A stretch of DNA of 64,000 nt from an uncultured Paracoccaceae bacterium. GTDB lineage: Bacteria; Pseudomonadota; Alphaproteobacteria; Rhodobacterales; Rhodobacteraceae. Shown piece by piece: positions 41,882-50,550 of the stretch (position 1 is its first letter; each line of letters opens with the position of its first letter). Made by a program: the position numbers and the translations under genes. The stretch is taken from the NCBI GenBank assembly GCA_947500775.1, contig CANMTD010000001.1, positions 372,001-436,000 of the forward strand, given 5' to 3'. The notes beneath the pieces are model-generated. The model saw only the letters and a program-made list of their open reading frames with translations, was not told the origin of the DNA and did no database searches.

Positions 41882-41929
41882 TCCGCCGCCTGTCCAACCC
41901 CGGTTTTAACCCGTCTTCGGGAGAGTAAG

Positions 41930-43102
41930 ATGACCCGCTATTACGATGCGCTGGAAACCCGAACTGCGGATGAGCGCGCAGCCCATCAGCTGGAACAGCT
42001 GAACGCCCAACTGGCCCGGAACGGGTTGGATGCGCTGGACGATCTGGCCGGGCTGGCGGCCCTGCCGGTGCTGCGCAAGGCCGATCTGTCGGCGCGCCAG
42101 AAGGCAACGCCGCCCTTCGGCGGGCTGCCGGTCAGCAATGCGGCGCATATCTTTCAGTCGCCCGGCCCGATCTATGAACCGGGCGGGGTCAGCCACGACT
42201 GGTGGCGCATGGGCCGGTTCCTGCATGCCTGCGGCGTGGGCAAGGATGACATCGTGCACAATTGTTTCGGCTATCACCTGACCCCGGCGGGCATGATCTT
42301 TGAAAACGGCGCGCGGGCGGTGGGGGCGGCGGTGCTGCCTGCCGGTACGGGCCAGACCGATCTGCAGGTGCAGGCGGCGGCCGATATCGGCTGCACCACC
42401 TATGCCGGGACGCCGGATTACCTGAAGGTGATCCTGGACCGGGCCGAGGCGCAGGGCGTTGCGTTGAAATTCACCAAGGCGGCGGTGGGCGGTGGCGCGC
42501 TGTTCCCGTCGCTGCGGCAGGAATATGCGGATCGCGGGATCGCCTGCCGGCAAAGCTATGCCACCGCCGATCTGGGCAATATCGCCTATGAATCCGAAGC
42601 GATGGAGGGGATGATCCTGGACGAGGGCGTGATCGTTGAAATCGTGACCCCCGGCACCGGCACCCCCGTCTCCCCCGGCGATGTGGGCGAGGTCGTGGTG
42701 ACCACGCTGAACCCCGATTACCCGCTGATCCGTTTTGCCACCGGCGATCTGTCGGCGGTGATGGACGGGCACAGCCCCTGTGGCCGCACCAATACCCGGA
42801 TCAAGGGCTGGATGGGCCGCGCCGATCAGACCACCAAGATCAAGGGAATGTTCGTGCGCCCCGAACAGGTGGCGGCCCTTGTCGCGCGCCACAGCGACGT
42901 CAGCCGCGCCCGGGTCGTGGCCAGCCGGGACGGCCAGCAGGATGCGATGACGGTTCTTCTGGAAACCGACGGGCGTGACCCGGCGTGTTACGAACAGTCG
43001 ATCCTTGATACGCTGAAACTGCGCGGCAAGGTCGAACTGGTGGCACCCGGCGCCCTGCCGCGCGATGGCAAGGTGATCGAAGATCAGCGCAGTTATGACT
43101 GA
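41930..43102 (+). CDS. Phenylacetate-CoA ligase-like AMP-forming enzyme
   Basis: 390 residues, shorter than characterised PaaK (about 430-440) but with its layout: TYAGTPDYL, the adenylate-region QSYATADLGNIAYES, PLIRFATGDLSAVM, the linker GWMGRADQTTKIKGMFVRPEQV and the C-terminal lid. The canonical P-loop SSGTTG is replaced by FQSPGPIYEPGG, so nucleotide handling may differ. Last gene of the operon, after livF. Two CoA ligases flanking one importer suggest activation of an imported aromatic or alkanoic acid; substrate unknown. Confidence 0.78.
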   Translation: MTRYYDALETRTADERAAHQLEQLNAQLARNGLDALDDLAGLAALPVLRKADLSARQKATPPFGGLPVSNAAHIFQSPGPIYEPGGVSHDWWRMGRFLHACGVGKDDIVHNCFGYHLTPAGMIFENGARAVGAAVLPAGTGQTDLQVQAAADIGCTTYAGTPDYLKVILDRAEAQGVALKFTKAAVGGGALFPSLRQEYADRGIACRQSYATADLGNIAYESEAMEGMILDEGVIVEIVTPGTGTPVSPGDVGEVVVTTLNPDYPLIRFATGDLSAVMDGHSPCGRTNTRIKGWMGRADQTTKIKGMFVRPEQVAALVARHSDVSRARVVASRDGQQDAMTVLLETDGRDPACYEQSILDTLKLRGKVELVAPGALPRDGKVIEDQRSYD

Positions 43103-43166
43103 CACCGCCGGGCCTGCCCAGACTGGTGGAAAAGGCTGGTGACGGGACGTGATCCGCAATCAGAAC

Positions 43167-43193
43167 GGGTGGTCGCGGCAAGCCGCGCAACCC
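43167..43193 (+). terminator. Hairpin after the PaaK-like gene
   Basis: CGCGGC (43174-43179) and GCCGCG (43182-43187) form a tight stem, extended by GGGT (43167-43170) with ACCC (43190-43193) across small bulges. 65 bases past the stop; no U-tract. The rest of the 221-bp spacer before the desaturase presumably holds its promoter, but no clean elements were found. Confidence 0.4.
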
Positions 43194-43323
43194 GGTAAAC
43201 GGAAATTGATCGGGGCACGGTGATCTTTTTAAGGGTTTTGCAGGATATGGGCGTCAAATTGCTTGCCAACGGACCGTGGTAGTTTATCCGATTTAGGCAG
43301 CATAAGAAAAAACCGGAAGCAGT

Positions 43324-44367
43324 ATGAACGTCACCCTACTTGACCCCGCCGTCGAAGCCGCAACCAAAAACGCCCGCGCATGGGTCAAGGTTCTGGCCAA
43401 ATACCGCGATCCGAACACCTTTCGCAGCATTTTTGAACTGGCGGTCACGCTGATCCCCTTTGCGGCGATCTGGGCGGTGGCGTGGTGGATGCTGAGCTAT
43501 AGCTACGCGCTGGCGCTGGGTCTGGCGGTGGTGAACGGGCTGTTTCTGGTGCGCCTGTTCGCGATCCAGCACGATTGCGGGCACAGTTCGTTTTTCAAGA
43601 ACAGCCGGGTGGGCGATTGGGTCGGGCGGGCGCTGGGCGTGCTGACGCTGACGCCTTACGATGTCTGGCGCCGGTCGCACTCGATCCACCACGCGTCTTC
43701 GGGCAATCTGGACAAGCGCGGGATGGGTGACATCCTGACGCTGACGGTCGATGAATACCGCGACCGGTCGTGGTTCGGGCGGCTGAAATACCGCGCCTAT
43801 CGCAACCCGATCGTCCTGTTCGTGGTCGGGCCGATGTATGTTTTCATCCTGCAGAACCGCCTGCCGCTGGGGTTCATGCGCGCCGGGTGGCAATATTGGG
43901 TCAGTGCGATGGGCACCAATGTGATGATCGCGGCGATTCTGGCGGTGATCGTCTATTTCGGCGGGCTGATGCCGCTGTTGCTGATCTTTCTGCCGACGTC
44001 GATCGTGGCCGCGTCGATCGGGGTCTGGCTGTTCTATGTCCAGCACCAGTTCGAGGAAACCCATTGGGATCATAACGAAGACTGGCAATTGCACGACGCC
44101 GCCCTGCACGGCAGTTCCTATTACGTGCTGCCCGCGGTGTTGCAGTGGATGACCGCGAATATCGGCGTGCACCACGTGCATCACCTGTACAGCCGCATCC
44201 CGTTCTATCGCCTGACCGAGGTGCTGCGCGATCACACGGTGCTGGCGCAATCGCAGCGGATGACGATCCGCGAAAGTTTCGTCACCGTCGGGTTGCAGCT
44301 GTGGGACGAACGCGAACGCCGGTTGCTGTCTTTTGCGCAGGTCCGCGCGAAATACGGCGCGTCCTAA
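43324..44367 (+). CDS. Membrane fatty acid desaturase
   Basis: 347-residue integral-membrane di-iron desaturase. The three His boxes are HDCGH (83-87), HSIHH (119-123) and HHVHH (283-287), with four or more hydrophobic segments between them. Of the acyl-lipid (delta-12/omega-3-like) type, acting on fatty acyl chains at the inner membrane; regiospecificity cannot be read. It is a single gene with its own upstream spacer, unrelated in orientation to the TetR gene that converges on it 12 bp downstream. Confidence 0.85.
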   Translation: MNVTLLDPAVEAATKNARAWVKVLAKYRDPNTFRSIFELAVTLIPFAAIWAVAWWMLSYSYALALGLAVVNGLFLVRLFAIQHDCGHSSFFKNSRVGDWVGRALGVLTLTPYDVWRRSHSIHHASSGNLDKRGMGDILTLTVDEYRDRSWFGRLKYRAYRNPIVLFVVGPMYVFILQNRLPLGFMRAGWQYWVSAMGTNVMIAAILAVIVYFGGLMPLLLIFLPTSIVAASIGVWLFYVQHQFEETHWDHNEDWQLHDAALHGSSYYVLPAVLQWMTANIGVHHVHHLYSRIPFYRLTEVLRDHTVLAQSQRMTIRESFVTVGLQLWDERERRLLSFAQVRAKYGAS

Positions 44368-44379
44368 CGCCCGGGCCCG

Positions 44380-44946
44380 TCAGGTTATCGCGCGGAACAC
44401 CGCCTTGACCTGATCGGTGGTCGGTTTCGGCCCCTGTCCGGTGACATACATCAGCGTGATGCCGTCGATCAGACCGGCGCAGGTGTCGATGGTCGCATCG
44501 GTGGCCGCGTTCGAAATCAGCTTCAGGAAAAACGCGATTGGCCGCCGTGCCGCGTCGGTCAGGCGGTCGCCGACCCCGGCCAGTTCGTCGCGCCGGGACG
44601 CGGCAAGCGTCAGCTCCATCCGGGCCAGAAACAGGTGCCGGGAACTGTCGGCATAGCTGACAAGTTCCTCGCCGACATAGGCGATGGCGGCGTCCATGCC
44701 CTGATCTGACGCGCGTTGGGCAAAGCCCACCTGCAGCGCATCGCAATCCTTGCCCAGCAGCGCCGCCAGATAGTCGGCGGCGGCGGCCAGAAGCGCGGCC
44801 TTCCTGGGAAAGTGATAGCTGGTCGACCCTTGCGGCAGACCGGCGGCGGCATCGACGGCGCGATGCGTTACCCCGTCCAGCCCCTGTTCCGCCAGCAGCC
44901 GGATCACGGTTTCGAGAATGACAGTTTTTCGGTCGGGTGCGGCCAT
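44380..44946 (-). CDS. TetR-family transcriptional regulator
   Basis: 188 residues: N-terminal HTH (about 8-55; ETVIRLLAEQGLDGVTHRAVDAAAGLPQGSTSYHF, quoted in part: GVTHRAVDAAAGLPQGSTSY) and an all-helical ligand domain. Effector unknown. Divergent from ridA with a 75-bp spacer that contains a perfect palindrome 13 bases before its start codon, so it very likely represses itself and ridA. A role for the convergent desaturase is possible but unsupported. Confidence 0.85.
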   Translation of the reverse strand: MAAPDRKTVILETVIRLLAEQGLDGVTHRAVDAAAGLPQGSTSYHFPRKAALLAAAADYLAALLGKDCDALQVGFAQRASDQGMDAAIAYVGEELVSYADSSRHLFLARMELTLAASRRDELAGVGDRLTDAARRPIAFFLKLISNAATDATIDTCAGLIDGITLMYVTGQGPKPTTDQVKAVFRAIT

Positions 44947-44959
44947 TGATTTATATCCA

Positions 44960-44971
44960 CTACATATGTAG
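44960..44971. promoter_or_regulatory. CTACATATGTAG palindrome, likely TetR operator
   Basis: Perfect 12-bp palindrome in the tetR-ridA divergent spacer, 13 bases before the tetR start codon and 50 before the ridA start codon. Position and symmetry are those of a TetR-family operator controlling both genes. Confidence 0.6.
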
Positions 44972-45021
44972 AGATTTGCGCAACATCAGATTCGTATCGC
45001 TCCACATTCACAGGATATCTT

Positions 45022-45429
45022 ATGACACAGCCCATCACCCGTATGAACCCGCCCACCATGCCGAATTCGACGGAAATGGGGTATTCGCAAATCTCAATCG
45101 TCGAACCGGGGCGGATGGCCTATGTTTCGGGTCAGGTGGCGGTGCATCCCGACGGGCGGGCCGTGCCGCAGGATCTGGTGGAACAGGCGCGGCTGGCCGC
45201 CGCGAACGCCAAGGCCGCGCTGGAGGCTTTGGGCGCGACGGCGCAGGATATCGTGATCCTGCGCTGCTTCATGACCGATCTGAATTCCGAAACGCTTGGG
45301 CTGGTCTTTCCTGCGATTCTGGAGCTGTTCGACGGCGCCATGCCCTGCATCACCGGGGTGGGCGTGGCCGCCCTTGCCGGGCCGGATCTGAAGGTCGAAC
45401 TGGAACTGACGGTCCGCCTGCCTGACTGA
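45022..45429 (+). CDS. RidA/YjgF-family protein
   Basis: 135 residues of the Rid superfamily (reactive enamine/imine deaminases). The core MAYVSGQVAVHPDGRAV and the trimer region AALEALGATAQDIVILRCFMTD are clear. The Arg that binds the substrate carboxylate in true RidA would lie in the ILRCFMTD strand (R present). It may belong to one of the Rid1-7 subgroups rather than archetypal RidA, because the usual C-terminal IEIEAIA is changed (LKVELELTV). Controlled probably by the divergent TetR gene. Confidence 0.78.
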   Translation: MTQPITRMNPPTMPNSTEMGYSQISIVEPGRMAYVSGQVAVHPDGRAVPQDLVEQARLAAANAKAALEALGATAQDIVILRCFMTDLNSETLGLVFPAILELFDGAMPCITGVGVAALAGPDLKVELELTVRLPD

Positions 45430-45435
45430 GGCCTG

Positions 45436-46497
45436 TCAAAACCGGATGCGGTGGTCGGTCTGGGTGTCGAACAGCATGGCCTCGGCGGGGTCGAAGCTGA
45501 TCCCGACGGTGTCGCCTGTGACAGAGCGGTCCGCGCCGCGTTCTTCGACGATCAGCTTTTCGCCGGTCTCTGACAGCAGATAGGCATAGGACACACCGCC
45601 CAGCGATTCCGTCAGCTCAATCCGGTGGGTCGTGCCTGCGGGGTCGATGGTCAGATGTTCGGGGCGCAGACCAAAGCTGACCGCGTGACCGTCAAAGGTG
45701 GCGGGCACGGGCAGCGGCACGGCGGTTTGCAGGGCGGGCACGGTGACCGCGGCGCCGGTGACGGTGCCTGCCAGAAAATTCATCGCGGGCGAGCCGATGA
45801 ACCCGGCCACGAATTTGCTGTCGGGATCGCGGTACAGATCCATCGGGGCGCCGACCTGTTCGATGGCGCCTGCGCGCAGCACCACGATCTTGTCGGCCAG
45901 TGTCATCGCTTCGACCTGATCATGGGTCACATAGATCATCGTGGCACCGATTTCCTTGTGCAGCCGGGCGATTTCGACGCGCATTTCGACCCGCAATTCG
46001 GCATCCAGATTGGACAGGGGTTCATCGAACAGGAACACCTCGGGGCCGCGCACAATGGCGCGGCCGATGGCAACCCGCTGGCGTTGCCCGCCCGACAGGG
46101 CGGCGGGTTTGCGCGACAGGTAGTCGTCCAGTTTCAGGATGCCGCTGGCCTTGGCCACTTTGGCGGCGATCTCGGCCTTTGGGTGGCCGTTCATTTTCAG
46201 CCCGAAGCCCATGTTTTCCCGGACCGTCATATGCGGGTACAGCGCATAGGTCTGAAACACCATCGCCACGCCGCGCTGCGACGGGTCCAGCCGGGTCACA
46301 TCGCGGGCGCCGATCCTGATCTGGCCGCTGGTCGTGTCCTCCAGCCCCGCCACCATCCGCAGCAGGGTGGATTTGCCACAGCCCGAGGGGCCGACAAAGA
46401 CGCAGAATTCGCCATCCTCGATCTGCAGATCGACCCCGTGCATGACCTGCACCGCGCCGTATTTCTTGACAACATTGCTGAGCGTTACGCCAGACAT
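45436..46497 (-). CDS. Sugar ABC transporter ATP-binding protein (UgpC/MalK type)
   Basis: 353 residues: an ABC domain (Walker A GPSGCGKST, signature LSGGQRQRVAIGRA, Walker B VFLFDEPLSNLD) plus a C-terminal OB/TOBE regulatory domain (about 240-353; FGLRPEHL). It powers carbohydrate importers. It lies two bases after the iclR gene on the minus strand, divergent from a binding protein and two permeases that lack an ATPase of their own, so it is almost certainly their missing ATPase. Confidence 0.88.
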   Translation of the reverse strand: MSGVTLSNVVKKYGAVQVMHGVDLQIEDGEFCVFVGPSGCGKSTLLRMVAGLEDTTSGQIRIGARDVTRLDPSQRGVAMVFQTYALYPHMTVRENMGFGLKMNGHPKAEIAAKVAKASGILKLDDYLSRKPAALSGGQRQRVAIGRAIVRGPEVFLFDEPLSNLDAELRVEMRVEIARLHKEIGATMIYVTHDQVEAMTLADKIVVLRAGAIEQVGAPMDLYRDPDSKFVAGFIGSPAMNFLAGTVTGAAVTVPALQTAVPLPVPATFDGHAVSFGLRPEHLTIDPAGTTHRIELTESLGGVSYAYLLSETGEKLIVEERGADRSVTGDTVGISFDPAEAMLFDTQTDHRIRF

Positions 46498-46499
46498 GT

Positions 46500-47294
46500 T
46501 CAGACCCCTGTTGATTGTGCCGTGCTGTGATCGGGAAAGCGCCAGTTCTGGGCGTCCGCTGCGATGTTCCGGGTGGTTTCGGTCAGCTTGGGCACCAGTT
46601 TTTCCAATGCGGTCAGGCTGGTGGCGCTGGTCACCGACAGCGCGCCGATCATGCGGCCCTGCGCAGTCAGGATCGGCATGGCCACGCAGATGATGCCGGG
46701 TTCATGTTCTTCGCGGTCAAACCCATAGCCGGTGCGGCGGATGTCTGCCAGTTCGGCGCGCAGGGCGGCGGGGCTGGTCAGCGTGGCGGGGGTAAAGCGG
46801 TGAAAGCTTTGCTGCGCCAGAATGGGGGCAAGCGTTGCTTCGTCCAGAAAGGCCAGCATGACCTTGCCGACCCCGGTGCAATAGGCAGGGCCCACCTTGC
46901 CCGCCTGCGAATACATCTGGATCGGCTGTTCGGCGTTGCGTTTGTCGACATAAAGCACCTGCGCATTGTCCAACTGCGCCAGATGCACGGTTTCGCGCAC
47001 CTGTTGGCTGAGCGCATCCAGATGCGGGCGGGCGATCGGGGCCAGCGATGATGTTTGCCAGGCCGAATGCGCCAGCCGCACCAGCCGCACGCCCGGCGCA
47101 TAGGTCTGGCGATCCGGGTCATAGGCCAGCATCCCCTGATTGGTCAGGGTCTGGACGAACCGGAACAGGGTGGCCTTGGGAAAGGGCGAGGTTTCCAGCA
47201 ATTCGCTGAACCGGACCGGCCGGTCAAAGGCGGCGATCTGGTCCAATACGGCCAGTGCCTTGCCCACAGTTCCGTCGCTGGGTCCGCCTGTCAT
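46500..47294 (-). CDS. IclR-family transcriptional regulator
   Basis: 264 residues from the ATG at 47294 (AGAGGA upstream; an in-frame start 72 bases earlier is less likely). N-terminal winged HTH (about 10-75; RFSELLETSPFPKATLFRFVQTL, quoted in part: SPFPKATLFRFVQTL) and a GAF-like effector domain (YCTGVGKVMLAFLD, GFDREEHEPGIICVAMPI). Probably senses a galactoside-derived sugar acid and controls both divergent transcripts: its own with the ATPase, and the transport/catabolic operon. Confidence 0.86.
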   Translation of the reverse strand: MTGGPSDGTVGKALAVLDQIAAFDRPVRFSELLETSPFPKATLFRFVQTLTNQGMLAYDPDRQTYAPGVRLVRLAHSAWQTSSLAPIARPHLDALSQQVRETVHLAQLDNAQVLYVDKRNAEQPIQMYSQAGKVGPAYCTGVGKVMLAFLDEATLAPILAQQSFHRFTPATLTSPAALRAELADIRRTGYGFDREEHEPGIICVAMPILTAQGRMIGALSVTSATSLTALEKLVPKLTETTRNIAADAQNWRFPDHSTAQSTGV

Positions 47295-47344
47295 TCCGTC
47301 CTCTCCCTTTGTTGCGCGCCCGTGCGGGTCTTGGTGCAACGTTG

Positions 47345-47373
47345 TTGACAGCCATAGGCGAGTCACTCATAAG
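47345..47373 (+). promoter_or_regulatory. Sigma-70 promoter of the galactoside operon
   Basis: TTGACA (47345-47350), a 17-base spacer, then CATAAG (47368-47373; four of six TATAAT positions). Lies 70 bp before the binding-protein start codon. The IclR-site candidate is just downstream. Confidence 0.55.
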
Positions 47374-47392
47374 TATCAATATATAAAACAAG

Positions 47393-47409
47393 GTTTCAAA
47401 TAATGAAAC
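47393..47409. promoter_or_regulatory. GTTTCA-N5-TGAAAC palindrome, candidate IclR operator
   Basis: GTTTCAAATAATGAAAC is a pseudo-palindrome of 6-bp arms directly downstream of the predicted promoter, in the iclR/binding-protein spacer. Its size and AT-rich centre resemble IclR-family operators, and its place fits repression by road-block. Confidence 0.55.
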
Positions 47410-47442
47410 TAATTATTTTGAATGCACCAGGGAGGACACCAA

Positions 47443-48705
47443 ATGCGTTCCATATTCAACACCCCGGCCTTGGCCGTTGCGGCGGCTGTCGCATTGTCGG
47501 GCGGCGCCTTTGCCGAGGGGCACGCGCTGAGCGGCGATCTGAAGATTTTCTCGGATATGTCGAACCCCGCCCCGCGCGCGGTGATGGAAGGCATGGTCGA
47601 CCGGTTCGGCGCCATGCACCCCGATCTGAACATCGAACTGACGGTCATCGACCGCGAAGCCTATAAAACGCAAATCCGCAATTTCCTGACCGCGAATGCG
47701 CCCGATGTGGCCAACTGGTACGCGGCCAACCGCATGGGGCCTTACGTCGACGCGGGCCTGTTCGAGGATGTGTCGGACCTGTGGGCGGAAGAGGAAATCG
47801 CCAGCAATCTGGCGTCGACCAAGGGCGCGATGACGCTGGATGGCAAACAATGGGGCGTGCCCTATACCTATTACCAGTGGGGCGTTTATTACCGCAAAGA
47901 CCTGTTTGATCAGTATGGGCTGAGCGAGCCCACGACCTGGGCCGAAGAAAAGGCGAACTGCCAGACCCTGCTGGACAATGGCGTCAAATGCTACACCATC
48001 GGGACCAAGTTCCTGTGGACCGCTGGCGGCTGGTTCGACTATCTGAACATGCGCACCAACGGCTATGATTTCCACGCCGCCCTGACCAATGGCGAGGCGG
48101 AATGGACCGACGACCGGGTGCGCGCGGTATTCGCCAATTGGCGCGAGCTGTTGGACATGGGCGCCTTTATCGACAACCACACCGCCTATAGCTGGCAGGA
48201 ATCGCTGCCGTTCATGACGCAGGGGCAGGCCGCGTCCATCCTGATGGGTAACTTCGCGGTGGCGCCACTGCGCGATGCGGGGCTGGATGACGACAAGCTG
48301 GATTTCTATCAGTTCGTGGAAATCGTGCCGGGGATCGCCCGGGCCGAAGATGCGCCCACCGATACGTTCCACATCCCGGCCAAAGCCGCCAACAAGGACG
48401 CGGCGCGTGCCTTCCTGCGGTTCGTGGTGTCGGCGGACAATCAGACGCTGATCAACAGCGGTGAAAATCTGGGGCAACTGCCGGTGAACGCGGGATCGTC
48501 GGTCGATGACGACAAGTTCCTGAAAGAAGGCTTCGCGATGCTGTCGTCGAATTCTCCGGGCGGGGTCGCGCAGTTCTTTGACCGCGATGCGCCCGCCGAA
48601 ATGGCCAAGGTCGCGATGGAGGGGTTTCAGGAATTCATGGTCCGCCCCGACAATCTGGATGCGATCCTCAAGCGGCTGGAAACAGCGCGCAAGCGGATCT
48701 ACTAA
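47443..48705 (+). CDS. Sugar ABC transporter substrate-binding protein
   Basis: 420-residue type-1 extracellular solute-binding protein with a Sec signal peptide (about 24 residues, cleavage likely after GGAFA). Mature domain is of the carbohydrate (CUT1) group: YQWGVYYRKDLFDQYGL and GQAASILMGNF. ATG at 47443 preceded by GGGAGGA. First gene of an eight-gene transport and galactoside-degradation operon; ligand predicted to be an alpha- or beta-galactoside or galactose polymer fragment. Followed by a stable hairpin that would favour its accumulation. Confidence 0.88.
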   Translation: MRSIFNTPALAVAAAVALSGGAFAEGHALSGDLKIFSDMSNPAPRAVMEGMVDRFGAMHPDLNIELTVIDREAYKTQIRNFLTANAPDVANWYAANRMGPYVDAGLFEDVSDLWAEEEIASNLASTKGAMTLDGKQWGVPYTYYQWGVYYRKDLFDQYGLSEPTTWAEEKANCQTLLDNGVKCYTIGTKFLWTAGGWFDYLNMRTNGYDFHAALTNGEAEWTDDRVRAVFANWRELLDMGAFIDNHTAYSWQESLPFMTQGQAASILMGNFAVAPLRDAGLDDDKLDFYQFVEIVPGIARAEDAPTDTFHIPAKAANKDAARAFLRFVVSADNQTLINSGENLGQLPVNAGSSVDDDKFLKEGFAMLSSNSPGGVAQFFDRDAPAEMAKVAMEGFQEFMVRPDNLDAILKRLETARKRIY

Positions 48706-48716
48706 GGTCCCGTTCC

Positions 48717-48740
48717 GGGTGGGCCGCACAAGGCCCACCC
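48717..48740 (+). terminator. Hairpin after the sugar-binding protein gene
   Basis: GGGTGGGCC (48717-48725) pairs with GGCCCACCC (48732-48740) over a 6-base loop, between the binding protein and first permease genes. Without a U-tract it more likely protects the upstream message than stops transcription. Confidence 0.6.
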
Positions 48741-48770
48741 AAACAACCGGCACCCTGACAGGAGGCCCGA

Positions 48771-49688
48771 ATGACATCCGCCCCGGACGCGCCCCCGCCG
48801 CACCGATCCTGGTACAAACGCAACGAGATTGCGGTGACGCCCTGGCTGTTTCTGGTGCCGGGTGTTGCGATGTTTCTGGTCTATGTGATCTTTCCGATCT
48901 TCCAAAGCTTCAACATCTCGATGCAGGAATGGGACGGTCTGGGCGCGCCCGAATATGTGGGCCTGCGCAATTACCGCGAGCTGTGGGACGATCCGGCCTT
49001 CTATACCTCGTTGCGCAACAATCTGCTGTGGTTGCTGCTGTATCTGCTGGCCATCCCGGCGGGGCTGTTCATCGCGCTGTTTCTGAACCAGACCGTGACC
49101 GGCATCCGGCTGTATAAATCGCTGTTCTTCTTTCCCTTTGTCATCAGTCAGGTCGTGGTCGGGCTGGTGTTCACATGGTTCTATGATCCCACGTTCGGTC
49201 TGTTGAACACGATCCTGGGATGGGTCGGTCTGGGGCCGGTCAACGTGCTGGGCGATCCGACCTATGTGACCTACGGCATCATCGCGGCGGGGCTGTGGCC
49301 GCAGACGGCCTATTGCATGATCCTGTATCTGACCGGGCTGAACGCGGTCGATCCCGAACAGGTCGAAGCCGCGCGTCTGGATGGCGCGCGGGGCTGGAAA
49401 ATGCTGTGGTATGTGATCATCCCGCAGCTGAAACCGGCAACCTTCATCGCCTTTGTCGTGACCATCATCGGGGCGTTGCGGTCGTTCGATCTGATCTCGA
49501 TCATGACCAACGGCGGCCCCTTTGGCGAAAGCCGGGTGCTGAGCTTTTACATGTTCGAGGTGGCGCTGTCGGAATACGGGTTCCGCATGGGGTACGGCGC
49601 GGCCATTGCGGTGGTGCTGTTTTTGATCATGCTGTGTTTCATCGCCTATTTCCTGTGGTCGATGTACAAAGAACAAAAGGCCCGCTGA
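48771..49688 (+). CDS. Sugar ABC transporter permease (MalF/UgpA type)
   Basis: 305-residue inner-membrane protein with six predicted helices and the EAA loop EQVEAARLDGARGWKMLWYVIIPQLKP (core EAARLDGA...P). CUT1 family partner of the next gene. Start ATG 48771 with AGGAGG upstream. The stop is one base before the next start codon. Confidence 0.87.
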   Translation: MTSAPDAPPPHRSWYKRNEIAVTPWLFLVPGVAMFLVYVIFPIFQSFNISMQEWDGLGAPEYVGLRNYRELWDDPAFYTSLRNNLLWLLLYLLAIPAGLFIALFLNQTVTGIRLYKSLFFFPFVISQVVVGLVFTWFYDPTFGLLNTILGWVGLGPVNVLGDPTYVTYGIIAAGLWPQTAYCMILYLTGLNAVDPEQVEAARLDGARGWKMLWYVIIPQLKPATFIAFVVTIIGALRSFDLISIMTNGGPFGESRVLSFYMFEVALSEYGFRMGYGAAIAVVLFLIMLCFIAYFLWSMYKEQKAR

Positions 49689-49689
49689 G

Positions 49690-50538
49690 ATGTTCCCGAC
49701 CCCCATCGCCAGAACCTCGCGCGCGTGGCAGGTAAGCTATCAGTCGCTGTTGCCGGTCGCGCTGATCCTGTGGTTGCTGCCGCTGATCGCGGTGGCGCTG
49801 TTTTCGGTCAAACCGGCGGCGGATTTCGCGGGGGGCAATTACTGGAACATGCCGTCGGCGTTTGCCGGGGTGGAAAACTACGGCAAGGTGTTTCTGGATT
49901 CGGACATGCCGCGCTATCTGTTGAATTCGATCCTGATCACGGTGCCCACGGTGATCGGCTGCGTCGCGCTAAGCGCGATGACCGGCTTTGCGTTGGGCAT
50001 CTACCGGTTCCGGGCGAACCTGCTGGTGTTTTTCATGTTCGTGGCGGGCAATTTCGTGCCGTTTCAGATTCTGATGGTGCCGGTGCGCGACCTGACGCTG
50101 AACATGGGGCTATACAACACCAAGACCGGGCTGGTGCTGTTTCACATCGCGTTTCAGACCGGGTTCTGCACGCTGTTCATGCGCAATTTCATCCGCGCCC
50201 TGCCGTTCGAATTGATCGAGGCCGCGCGGGTCGAAGGGATCGCCGAATGGCGCATTTTCTGGTTCATCGTGCTGCCGCTGATGCGGCCCGCCATCGCGGC
50301 GCTGGCGGTGCTGATATTCACCTTTATCTGGAACGATTACTTCTGGGCCGTGGTCCTGACGCAAGGCGCCGAAAGCCAGCCGGTGACCGCCGGGATCACC
50401 AGTTTCAACGCGCAATACCGCGCCGCCTATCACCTGATGAGCGCGGGCAGCATCGTCGCCGCCCTGCCGCCCGTCGCCATGTTCTTTCTGATGCAGAAAC
50501 ATTTCATCGCGGGCCTGACGCTGGGCGCCGTGAAATAG
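49690..50538 (+). CDS. Sugar ABC transporter permease (MalG/UgpE type)
   Basis: 282 residues, six predicted helices, EAA loop IEAARVEGIAEWRIFWFIVLPLMRP (quoted core EAARVEGIAEW). The C-terminus AGLTLGAVK is typical of the MalG-like partner. It forms the channel with the preceding permease and probably uses the ATPase encoded at 45436-46497. Confidence 0.87.
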   Translation: MFPTPIARTSRAWQVSYQSLLPVALILWLLPLIAVALFSVKPAADFAGGNYWNMPSAFAGVENYGKVFLDSDMPRYLLNSILITVPTVIGCVALSAMTGFALGIYRFRANLLVFFMFVAGNFVPFQILMVPVRDLTLNMGLYNTKTGLVLFHIAFQTGFCTLFMRNFIRALPFELIEAARVEGIAEWRIFWFIVLPLMRPAIAALAVLIFTFIWNDYFWAVVLTQGAESQPVTAGITSFNAQYRAAYHLMSAGSIVAALPPVAMFFLMQKHFIAGLTLGAVK

Positions 50539-50550
50539 GATATGACCGGA

